Shown one piece after another: positions 17,282-22,875 of a stretch of DNA of 23,273 bases. The notes under the pieces are model-generated. The model made no database searches. It had not been told where the DNA came from and saw only the letters and a list, made by a program, of their open reading frames with translations. Origin of the DNA: a virus; the IMG/VR virus record IMGVR_UViG_3300009159_000334, positions 1 through 23,273 of that record; one strand, given 5' to 3'. The translations under genes were made by a program, and so were the position numbers. Position 1 is the first letter of the stretch, and every line of letters begins with the position of its first letter.

Positions 17282-17308
17282 TGTATAATTAATTGTCAAA
17301 ACACTAGG
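17277..17308 (+). promoter_or_regulatory. Inverted repeat able to hide the exonuclease ribosome binding site
   Basis: CCTAGTGT (17277-17284) and ACACTAGG (17301-17308) are perfect 8-base complements separated by 16 bases. The left arm contains the stop codon of the endolysin (TAG, 17279-17281). The right arm contains AGG of the AGGA Shine-Dalgarno (17306-17309) for the ATG at 17316. A read-through transcript could fold and block translation. A transcript starting at the -10 at 17284 would lack the left arm. The same repeat could instead be a protein operator. Confidence 0.5.
17281..17289 (+). promoter_or_regulatory. -10 promoter element before the exonuclease gene
   Basis: GTGTATAAT contains a perfect -10 hexamer (TATAAT, 17284-17289) with a TG directly upstream. 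No good -35 is seen at the right distance. The same nine bases occur before pqqA at 22827-22835. A start site near 17296 would give a leader of about 20 bases. Confidence 0.45.
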
Positions 17309-17315
17309 ATGCTAT

Positions 17316-18053
17316 ATGAAAATTTTACTACTTGATATTGAATGTGCTCCAAACCTTGCAACTGTATGGGGTATATGGCAACAAAACGTAGCTCTAAATC
17401 AACTTCTTGAATCATCTTATACACTTTGCTATGCCGCAAAATTTTACGGTGAATCCAAGATCATGTTTGATTCAATATATAAAACAGATCGTAAGCATAT
17501 GCTAAAAAGCATTCATGAGCTTATGGAATCGGCTGACGTGATCGTGCACTATAATGGCCTACGCTTTGATATTCCCATGTTGAATAAAGAGTTCCTAGAG
17601 GCTGGCATGAACCCTCCAAGCCCAGTAAAACACATTGACTTGTTAAGAGTAGTAAAAAGTAATTTTAGATTTGTTTCAAATAAATTAGATTATGTTTCAC
17701 AGCGTTTAGGTATTGGTAAAAAAACTGCACATGAAGGCCACGAACTATGGCTCAAGGTTATGAACAATGATCGTGCAGCATGGAAACGCATGGAAGAGTA
17801 CAACAAGAATGACGTTGTGCTGCTTGAATCACTCTACAATCGCCTTAAGGGATGGATCAAATCACATCCAAACCATAACGCATATTCTGATGAAATTTGT
17901 TGTATAAATTGCGGCTCACGCAAATTGCATAAACGTGGTGAAGTAAGATCAAGAACATCAATATTCCAACGCTTTCAATGTCAAAATTGTGGTGCTTGGT
18001 CAAGATCAAATAAATCACAAAAAGTTGGTAAAGAATCTCTTGTAAACATTTAA
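17316..18053 (+). CDS. DnaQ/RNase H-like 3'-5' exonuclease with C-terminal zinc ribbon
   Basis: The 245-residue protein has the DEDD exonuclease pattern: DIE at residues 7-9 (Exo I), HYNGLRFDIPML with Asn80 and Asp85 (Exo II), and EYNKNDVVLLESLY with Tyr162 and Asp166 (Exo III, YxxxD type). It resembles the RNase H-like (YprB) branch. Residues 196-225 form a zinc ribbon with C196-x2-C199 and C222-x2-C225. Such proteins degrade single-stranded DNA or RNA ends. It lies after the lysis genes, not in a replication block, and has its own promoter and a possible RNA switch. No polymerase is fused. Confidence 0.75.
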   Translation: MKILLLDIECAPNLATVWGIWQQNVALNQLLESSYTLCYAAKFYGESKIMFDSIYKTDRKHMLKSIHELMESADVIVHYNGLRFDIPMLNKEFLEAGMNPPSPVKHIDLLRVVKSNFRFVSNKLDYVSQRLGIGKKTAHEGHELWLKVMNNDRAAWKRMEEYNKNDVVLLESLYNRLKGWIKSHPNHNAYSDEICCINCGSRKLHKRGEVRSRTSIFQRFQCQNCGAWSRSNKSQKVGKESLVNI

Positions 18054-18061
18054 GGATTATC

Positions 18062-18235
18062 ATGTCTGGCGATATTCAAAAACTATGCAATAACATTGTA
18101 GGGAAAACTGTTGTCGGATGCGAAGTAGACTTTGATAACCAAATCATCAATATGGAATTTGATGACGGTAGTCTATTGGAAATTGCAGGTGACGAGCTAG
18201 ATATTTATATGGACTTTTTGGAACTAGATAGTTAA
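18062..18235 (+). CDS. Small acidic protein, unrecognised
   Basis: A 57-residue frame fills the gap between the exonuclease and the last rightward gene. The ATG at 18062 has AAGGA (18052-18056) five bases upstream, and the next gene has its own AAGGA directly after this stop. The product starts MSGDIQKLCNNIVGKTVVGC and is strongly acidic in its second half (MEFDDGSLLEIAGDELDIYM). It looks like a small alpha/beta protein with no known motif. Acidic phage proteins of this size often mimic DNA or bind host enzymes, but nothing here proves that. Confidence 0.7.
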   Translation: MSGDIQKLCNNIVGKTVVGCEVDFDNQIINMEFDDGSLLEIAGDELDIYMDFLELDS

Positions 18236-18244
18236 AGGATTAAT

Positions 18245-19933
18245 ATGGCATTATCAGATTATGGTAATTTAGATTGGCTATTTCAAGGGTCAGATGCTGA
18301 CTGGAAAAAAGCATTAGCAGAATCTAAACTTATTGCTCAAGGCAAAGAAGCACTTAAATCTGGATCATACACACCTACAGAACGCATGGTTACCAATCCA
18401 TTATCTAGTGGCCTAGAGTTTTTAAATGTAGATCCTAGATATGCTAGACAAACATCAGCTAAACTTGCTAATGTTGTTGGTGCTGCACCAGTAATGGGTG
18501 CTGAAGGCGGTGACATATTTGGTCGTGCTGTTGCAAATCAAGATCCATTAAGCATGGCTGGTGGACTTGGCCTTGCTGCACTTGGAACTATTGGAGGTGC
18601 TGGTAAAAAAGGTGCTACAACTATTGAAGATATAGTTAAGTCTATTGAAAGCAAAAAAGTTACTGAAGGTCTTGGTCAATTTAAATCCACAAAACCATCT
18701 GAAATTTATAATAAAACAATGGGTGGCGGATATTCTGTAAACGTACCTACTGGCAATATACCCAATGAAGGCCTTATGATGGGTATATATAAAAATACAG
18801 ATCCAAGAAATAAAGTTTTAGACAAGCTCACTAAAAAAGATATTGAACAACAATATTTAACAAATAAAAAAGCATTAGATCAAACAGATAATTACTTTGG
18901 AACATGGCTAGAGCCAGAAACTAACAAAACATATTTAGATGTTTCAAAAAGATTTGAACCAAATGATTTGCGTAAAGCAGTAAAGTTTGGTGAACGTACA
19001 AATCAAATTGCTGGATATAACGTTGGCAAAGGTGAATCATTTCCAGTGGGTAATTGGAATGATTATATTAAAAGTAATGAACTTTCCAATAGATTGCATG
19101 AAGCAAATAAATGGGGAGCAGATTATTTAGCACAACATCCAACTGTAAATTGGTGGGATTTAAAAGGTACTCCAATTGCTGATGTATATGGATTAAATGA
19201 AAATCCAGAAGGACTAAAAAGAATGGCTGGATTTTTAGCTGCTACTTCACCAGTATCAGATGTTCCAAGAAATGCAAGAATTGGATCTGAATATTATAGA
19301 AGATGGCTTGCTAATGAACCTGTAAGACAACCAAATTTTAGAATGCCAGAAAATTCAGTATTTGAAACTGCTGGTAACATGATGCCTATGGAAAGTGGTA
19401 GAGCAAATAATTTAAAAGCTGCTTATGAAGGTAGAATTAATGATTTGCGTAATGAAAAAGTTAATAACATGGGTCTTGCTTTAATGGGAGATCCAAATGC
19501 TGTTGTATTAGATAGACATATGGCTGCTGTTATGGAAGATCCATCAAAAAATATATTTACTGCTGCGGAAAAAGGAATATTTCCATCTGGAAAACCTTAT
19601 GCAGACGCTAAAGATATTTTTATTCAGCAAGCACAACAAGCAAATCCTCCATTAAGTCCAAGAGATTTTAGTGCTAATGTATGGACTGGCTATAGAAATA
19701 AAGCACAACAAGAAGGAAATGCATTTGGACAAAAAACATCTGGTGCAGGCATTCAAGGTGAATCCAAATCAATTGCAGATACTATGATGGATCAAGTAAA
19801 AATTAAAGCTCAAAAACTTGGTATTCCATTTGAAGAAATGGTAAAAAAATTAAAATCTGGTGAAATTAGTTTATTATCATTAATGCCAATTAGTGTTGGT
19901 GGCGGCTTATTAGGATCTGATAACAATAAATAA
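18245..19933 (+). CDS. Large protein with possible HhH/DNA-glycosylase-like domain
   Basis: The 562-residue protein is the last rightward gene. Residues about 75-120 contain Gly/Ala-rich hydrophobic helices (MAGGLGLAALGTIGGAGKKG) like those of the ejection proteins. A globular domain from about residue 300 to 500 contains GFLAATSPVSDVPRNARIGS, then KVNNMGLALMGDPNAVVLDR followed by HMAAVM. The pattern K-V-x-N-x-G-L-x-L-x-G-D-x-x-x-x-x-x-D-R-H resembles DUF7178-type phage domains related to helix-hairpin-helix DNA glycosylases, with Asp in the catalytic-like position. It ends at a strong terminator. It may be an ejected protein that acts on DNA. This is a tentative reading. Confidence 0.55.
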   Translation: MALSDYGNLDWLFQGSDADWKKALAESKLIAQGKEALKSGSYTPTERMVTNPLSSGLEFLNVDPRYARQTSAKLANVVGAAPVMGAEGGDIFGRAVANQDPLSMAGGLGLAALGTIGGAGKKGATTIEDIVKSIESKKVTEGLGQFKSTKPSEIYNKTMGGGYSVNVPTGNIPNEGLMMGIYKNTDPRNKVLDKLTKKDIEQQYLTNKKALDQTDNYFGTWLEPETNKTYLDVSKRFEPNDLRKAVKFGERTNQIAGYNVGKGESFPVGNWNDYIKSNELSNRLHEANKWGADYLAQHPTVNWWDLKGTPIADVYGLNENPEGLKRMAGFLAATSPVSDVPRNARIGSEYYRRWLANEPVRQPNFRMPENSVFETAGNMMPMESGRANNLKAAYEGRINDLRNEKVNNMGLALMGDPNAVVLDRHMAAVMEDPSKNIFTAAEKGIFPSGKPYADAKDIFIQQAQQANPPLSPRDFSANVWTGYRNKAQQEGNAFGQKTSGAGIQGESKSIADTMMDQVKIKAQKLGIPFEEMVKKLKSGEISLLSLMPISVGGGLLGSDNNK

Positions 19934-19959
19934 AAAAGGGATAATCACTTATCCCTTTT
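19934..19959. terminator. Bidirectional intrinsic terminator between convergent gene blocks
   Basis: AAAAGGGATAA (19934-19944) and TTATCCCTTTT (19949-19959) form a perfect 11-base-pair stem with the four-base loop TCAC. A-tract and T-tract flanks make it work in both directions. It starts one base after the stop of the last rightward gene. The leftward gene's TGA stop (19945-19947 on the minus strand) lies in the loop. Confidence 0.9.
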
Positions 19960-20112
19960 GTCCATCTCTTTTTTGTGCCAGAACTTGAATTGAGAAAACT
20001 TATTCCATTTCTGGTACTCACCTTTAACATAAGGTGTATTTAAAAATTTGCATATTTGTTTAATATGCTCTTCACTTAATAGCGTAGGTTTATATTTAAA
20101 TTTAGCTGTCAA
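19945..20112 (-). CDS. Small basic protein, unrecognised, TTG start
   Basis: The preferred start is the TTG at 20112, preceded by AAAGGGG on the minus strand. It gives a 55-residue basic protein (MTAKFKYKPTLLSEEHIKQI, ending in KKEMDKRDK) and overlaps the previous gene by 11 bases. A longer reading from 20205 would overlap the upstream gene by 104 bases and is less likely. The sequence is helical and rich in Lys and aromatic residues, with no known motif. It is the last gene of the leftward operon and ends in the shared terminator loop. Confidence 0.55.
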   Translation of the reverse strand: MTAKFKYKPTLLSEEHIKQICKFLNTPYVKGEYQKWNKFSQFKFWHKKEMDKRDK

Positions 20113-20431
20113 TATTCCCCTTTCCAAAAAGTGTTGCTGCCTGTTCAGATATATCAGTATAATTTTCTGTATCTGAAATAAAACCAGCGTCACCTTCCTC
20201 CGCATAATCTCCTTGCACTACAATATTATCACCAGCCCACTTACCAACTAACTCATGATCGTTAAAATCACCACCTCCACGACCATTACTATTAGCAAGT
20301 AATAAAAATAATATATCTGCCACTGATCCCTCAAACCCTATTTGCTCAACAAGTTTAAGGCCTTGACCTAACTTGTGTGCGTGTAGGCATTCTTTTTTAG
20401 TGACGTTATACACTTGATGATATTGACCCAT
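20102..20431 (-). CDS. Conserved MGQYH-type protein of unknown function
   Basis: The 109-residue protein starts MGQYHQVYNVTKKECLHAHK and contains KLGQGLKLVEQ, an NSNGRGGGDF loop and GKWAGDNIVVQGDYAEEGDA. I recognise this block order from a family of small proteins found in diverse bacteria and phages, without known function. The acidic C-terminal half (EEGDAGFISDTENYTDISEQ) could bind a metal ion. It begins in the stop of the preceding gene (TAATG at 20431). There is no membrane segment or signal peptide. Confidence 0.65.
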   Translation of the reverse strand: MGQYHQVYNVTKKECLHAHKLGQGLKLVEQIGFEGSVADILFLLLANSNGRGGGDFNDHELVGKWAGDNIVVQGDYAEEGDAGFISDTENYTDISEQAATLFGKGNIDS

Positions 20432-20856
20432 TACACACTCCTTCCAATTGTAATAATTTCAAGTTTACCAAGATCATGTAAAGCATTAATTATATTTTTT
20501 GGTTCATTATAAACATAACGCTTTTTCCATTTACCAATATTAATTGAAATATAAAAAGCAGTATTAAAATAATCAATTTGTGCATTTGATTCGTCATACC
20601 ATTCACCAGCTTGTTTAATAGTATCTAAAATTTCATTTAAACATTGTTTTGCAATGCCATCAAAATATTTATCTACATGGTAAACATTAACTACATCTAC
20701 ATCAGATCCAAAATCAATATTTCCAGATTTAAGATTTACAACTAATGTTGATTTGTAATAGTTTCTAGCGATCGTGGCCTTAATACCATATTTTTTAAAT
20801 ACAGGTTTTAAAGCTGCTTGAATTTTTGATTTTTTTTCGTTATTGACATAAGCCAT
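20431..20856 (-). CDS. Conserved phage protein of unknown function (possibly LPD-like)
   Basis: The 141-residue protein starts MAYVNNEKKSKIQAALKPVF and continues with KKYGIKATIARNY, a strand STLVVNLKSGNIDF, and a C-terminal IDYFNTAFYISINIGKWKKR. This layout recurs in phage accessory regions and resembles the small domains found in large polyvalent proteins (LPD29-like), but I would not insist on the name. It is probably cytoplasmic. The ribosome binding site AGGAG lies upstream of its ATG, and it is coupled to the next gene by TAATG. Confidence 0.6.
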   Translation of the reverse strand: MAYVNNEKKSKIQAALKPVFKKYGIKATIARNYYKSTLVVNLKSGNIDFGSDVDVVNVYHVDKYFDGIAKQCLNEILDTIKQAGEWYDESNAQIDYFNTAFYISINIGKWKKRYVYNEPKNIINALHDLGKLEIITIGRSV

Positions 20857-20867
20857 GTTGTATTCTC

Positions 20868-21059
20868 CTAGTGTATTTGTGATTGATTAATAATTCCAGC
20901 ATCAATAAGATCAGATGCTGTTCGTCCAAACCAGCCTTGCAACTGCCATGCTAGGCCTGTGTCCACTAGGTACTGCCATGCTTCTAGTACTTCTTCTTCT
21001 GTGCCTTCTACAAAGCCTTCAGCGAGGCCTACTGCGTCATAACTTGATAAGATAGTCAT
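20868..21059 (-). CDS. Small conserved phage protein (first gene after the leftward promoter)
   Basis: The start is the ATG at 21059, preceded by AAAGGAGA at optimal distance. An upstream in-frame start at 21077 is rejected. The 63-residue acidic protein contains AEGFVEGTEEEVLEAWQYLV, then DTGLAWQLQGWFGRTASDLI. I recognise this pattern as a small protein found in many phages and in some bacterial proteins, function unknown. It follows a consensus promoter with a leader of about 60 bases, so it should be strongly and early expressed. Confidence 0.7.
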   Translation of the reverse strand: MTILSSYDAVGLAEGFVEGTEEEVLEAWQYLVDTGLAWQLQGWFGRTASDLIDAGIINQSQIH

Positions 21060-21124
21060 GTAATTCTCCTTTAGCAAAATTTCTTGATCGCCTGCAAGTG
21101 GATTGATAAATCAGCGATATAGTT

Positions 21125-21152
21125 ATTTTATATAATTACAATATAATGTCAA
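21125..21152 (-). promoter_or_regulatory. Consensus sigma70-type promoter, leftward
   Basis: On the minus strand a perfect -35 (TTGACA, 21152-21147) is followed by a 16-base spacer and a -10 (TAAAAT, 21130-21125) that matches five of six consensus bases. It points to the operon 21059-19945. The leader also holds a weak inverted repeat (ATCGC...GCGAT, about 21082-21119). The 127 bases between genes here hold no other feature I can support. Confidence 0.75.
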
Positions 21153-21186
21153 CACTTTTTTTAATTATTTTATAAGTCATTGATTC

Positions 21187-21342
21187 TTATACACAAAGAA
21201 CTATATTTTGGCCTGTGGTGCATATTGTTACAGTACCGTCTGGAGCTAATATAGTGGTGGAATCAGCAAGTGCCTTTTCAGTTCCCCAGATAGCTAATGC
21301 AGCCATAACTATAATAAATATCCAATAAATTTTATTCATCAT
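21187..21342 (-). CDS. Small secreted or membrane-anchored protein with Cys pair
   Basis: A 51-codon frame runs leftward from an ATG at 21342 (a second ATG follows at 21339). Its AGGAAGGG ribosome binding site is seven bases upstream, inside the end of the DUF3310 gene. The product starts MMNKIYWIFIIVMAALAIWG and then has TEKALADSTT, a good signal peptide with a likely cleavage after ALA. The mature part is about 25 residues with two Cys (TICTTGQNIVLCV), which could form a disulfide in the periplasm. There is no lipobox. It has the features of a small exported phage protein, for example one acting on the envelope or in superinfection exclusion. That role is inference. Confidence 0.7.
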   Translation of the reverse strand: MMNKIYWIFIIVMAALAIWGTEKALADSTTILAPDGTVTICTTGQNIVLCV

Positions 21343-21607
21343 CAACCCTTCCTAGTATGGCCTCAAGTTCTGGTGGATTTACCACATCAACTTGCCTCAT
21401 TGTTTCAATAAGTTTATTTTTATACCATTCAGATTTAGCTAAATCTTCTTCTGGCTTGCCTTTGAATGGGTAACGTAAATCATATTTTAATTTACATCCC
21501 TTTAAATAACCAATAAACTCTTCACGAGATAAACGACTCTCAATGATGTCTATGGCCTCTATGCCTCCCATATTATAATGCTTTGGGTGATTTACATTAT
21601 CTACCAT
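21332..21607 (-). CDS. DUF3310 family protein
   Basis: The start is the ATG at 21607, with AGGAGAG upstream. An earlier in-frame start at 21667 lies in the preceding gene and is rejected. The 91-residue protein contains NHPKHYNMGGIEAIDIIESR, EEFIGYLKGCKLKYDLRYPF and a DLAKSEWYKNKL segment, the full signature of DUF3310, a domain shared with T7 gp1.7, a nucleotide kinase. The usual N at GN-x-LKY is Cys here (GCKLKY). A role in nucleotide supply is suggested by T7, but most DUF3310 proteins are untested. Confidence 0.8.
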   Translation of the reverse strand: MVDNVNHPKHYNMGGIEAIDIIESRLSREEFIGYLKGCKLKYDLRYPFKGKPEEDLAKSEWYKNKLIETMRQVDVVNPPELEAILGRVDDE

Positions 21608-21848
21608 ATTCTCTCCTATGATTAACTGATAAACGTCCGTAATACGATTTGCCTCTAGCCATAGCAAGTGTTTGTTGTAATGACATTGGCGGAGGCAACT
21701 TAATAAGGCCAGCTTCAGTAAGAATCTTTGCCCTATATTTTGTTATATTGCATTTATTAAAAATTTCTTTTTGATAGGTATTCGGATTATTAGCAATGTA
21801 ATCCATAATCTCTTTAGCTTTTTTTTGATCGTCTAGTATTGTGTACAT
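21597..21848 (-). CDS. Small helix-turn-helix-like protein
   Basis: The 83-residue protein has a helical start (LDDQKKAKEIMDYIANNPNT) and then YQKEIFNKCNITKYRAKILT leading to EAGLIKLPPP, which fits a winged-helix or HTH unit. The C-terminus is basic (NHRREYGR). It could regulate the neighbouring promoters. The start is uncertain. The ATG at 21848 overlaps the preceding small gene by 35 bases. The in-frame ATG at 21806 has AAAGAG upstream and removes the overlap, but would cut the first helix. It overlaps the start of the DUF3310 gene by 11 bases. Confidence 0.55.
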   Translation of the reverse strand: MYTILDDQKKAKEIMDYIANNPNTYQKEIFNKCNITKYRAKILTEAGLIKLPPPMSLQQTLAMARGKSYYGRLSVNHRREYGR

Positions 21849-21933
21849 CTTTATGTTCCAATTCAGATAATATATAACCTACAGTCATCCCTAATACAAA
21901 TGCCCAAAAATAACATATAACGTATTCAATCAT
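21814..21933 (-). CDS. Small single-pass membrane protein
   Basis: This is a 39-codon frame whose ATG overlaps the stop of the preceding gene in an ATGA junction (21933-21930), the same coupling used in this phage's lysis block. The product has one hydrophobic segment (VICYFWAFVLGMTVGYILSE) and a short basic tail (DVHNTRRSKKS). This is the usual layout of small phage membrane proteins. It shares 35 bases with the longest reading of the next gene. Function unknown. Confidence 0.55.
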   Translation of the reverse strand: MIEYVICYFWAFVLGMTVGYILSELEHKDVHNTRRSKKS

Positions 21934-22163
21934 AATCCTATATTGGCCTCCACCATACGCTTTGTAGCGTCTTTAAGGCTCTTAATATTTTTATGTATCT
22001 CAACGGTATCCATGTCTTTATTTAATGCTGTAATACGCAGCGTATGAGTTTTAGAGGGCATATCTTTATACCACTGCATATCAACTGGCCTTTGACGTAC
22101 AATGCATTCCCAAACCACGTCACCATTATGATTAATTTCTTCTATGATCCAAGCATCAGCCAT
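21930..22163 (-). CDS. Small protein, unrecognised
   Basis: The start is placed at the ATG at 22163, which overlaps the previous stop (TAATG), giving 77 residues. A start at 22214 would overlap the hydrolase by 52 bases. The sequence starts MADAWIIEEINHNGDVVWEC, then has VRQRPVDMQWYKDMPSKTHT and a helical end (KSLKDATKRMVEANIGL). It looks like a compact alpha/beta protein, with no motif I can name. Confidence 0.6.
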   Translation of the reverse strand: MADAWIIEEINHNGDVVWECIVRQRPVDMQWYKDMPSKTHTLRITALNKDMDTVEIHKNIKSLKDATKRMVEANIGL

Positions 22164-22543
22164 TAATAAAACACCATCCGTCCTATGTGCGTTTTCTTTT
22201 TGTGACCAAACCATTCTTTTTTTGGCGGTATTGAGTCATCATGGAAATATAGCGAATTTGCCACCAAGTTTGGGTGTTTATTATAAATAATCGTATCAAT
22301 AACCAGTAATTTAGTTTCCAAATACGCTTTTTCATCAACTGGATTGTGGGCTTCATCCTGCACAGCGAACTGATTATTAGCATAAACGACAGAGCATACA
22401 GAATAACCCCAGCGACCAGAATGCAACCTATTACGAATAACATTAATAACTCCTACTTTTTCCTCTAGCGAACGAGTGTTGACCTCATGATACACTGCTG
22501 TTGCATAGCACGCAACATCTAATTCCAAATTATTAATATCCAT
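22163..22543 (-). CDS. SleB-like cell-wall hydrolase
   Basis: The 126-residue protein matches the Hydrolase_2 (SleB) domain: ATAVYHEVNTRSLEEKVGVI with Glu20 in the catalytic position, VINVIRNRLHSGRWGYSVCS (Asn38, Arg39), VVYANNQF, and a late LYFHDDSIPP with His101. SleB-type enzymes are lytic transglycosylases that cut peptidoglycan glycan strands. There is no signal peptide, so it would need a holin or act from inside. It is encoded in the leftward, probably early, cluster, far from the holin/DUF5675 lysis block. It is coupled on both sides by TAATG. Confidence 0.75.
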   Translation of the reverse strand: MDINNLELDVACYATAVYHEVNTRSLEEKVGVINVIRNRLHSGRWGYSVCSVVYANNQFAVQDEAHNPVDEKAYLETKLLVIDTIIYNKHPNLVANSLYFHDDSIPPKKEWFGHKKKTHIGRMVFY

Positions 22544-22782
22544 TATCTTTTCTCACTTATAATTCTCTGGACGTATTGCTGATCGTATCCAGATAAAATT
22601 AAACATATGTCTTTAACCACGTTGTCATGTTCGTTAAGCCACCTAATAGCTGATTCACGTTCTGTGCCATATCCTTCTAATGCATCCCTCATGGCCAGTA
22701 ACAATATAGCATGAAACAATCTAGCGTGTGGTGTTGTTGCTAATTCAGCCCTTATGGACTCCTTAAACTCAAACTTAAACAT
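22543..22782 (-). CDS. Small helical protein of phage type, unrecognised
   Basis: The 79-residue protein is all helical: LFHAILLLAMRDALEGYGTE, then RESAIRWLNEHDNVVKDICL, then SGYDQQYVQRII. The combination of an A-x-x-D helix, a WL-x-x-H/S-D segment and an x-IC-x-x-L-x-G/x-D-x-x-x-V end recalls small phage proteins with possible DNA-binding roles. The match is loose. It starts after AGAGG and ends in a TAATG overlap with the SleB-like gene. It is the first leftward gene after pqqA; no convincing promoter was found in front of it. Confidence 0.6.
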   Translation of the reverse strand: MFKFEFKESIRAELATTPHARLFHAILLLAMRDALEGYGTERESAIRWLNEHDNVVKDICLILSGYDQQYVQRIISEKR

Positions 22783-22826
22783 AGACCTCTTTCATGGTTT
22801 TCTTTATATTCCAGATAGCTTGCTGG

Positions 22827-22835
22827 GTGTATAAT
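22827..22835 (+). promoter_or_regulatory. -10 promoter element of pqqA
   Basis: GTGTATAAT holds a perfect -10 hexamer (22830-22835) 40 bases before the pqqA start, and is identical to the nine bases at 17281-17289. No good -35 is visible. The leader includes a small hairpin, TGGC-ATAA-GCCA (22844-22855). AAGGA (22864-22868) stands seven bases before the ATG, within a CCTTAAGG palindrome. Confidence 0.5.
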
Positions 22836-22875
22836 CCAACTAATGGCATAAGCCAGAAACCTTAAGGATAATACC

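Noticed and set aside
21172-21190. ATAAG...CTTAT repeat as terminator of the small exported gene
   Set aside because: Only five base pairs, no T-tract on the minus strand; too weak.
22183-22443. 86-codon minus-strand frame inside the SleB-like gene
   Set aside because: Off-frame shadow; the other frame carries the catalytic Glu and the conserved NRL and FH motifs.
22844-22855. Riboswitch or PQQ-sensing element in the pqqA leader
   Set aside because: Only a four-base-pair hairpin and an 8-base palindrome are seen; the leader is too short for a known riboswitch class.
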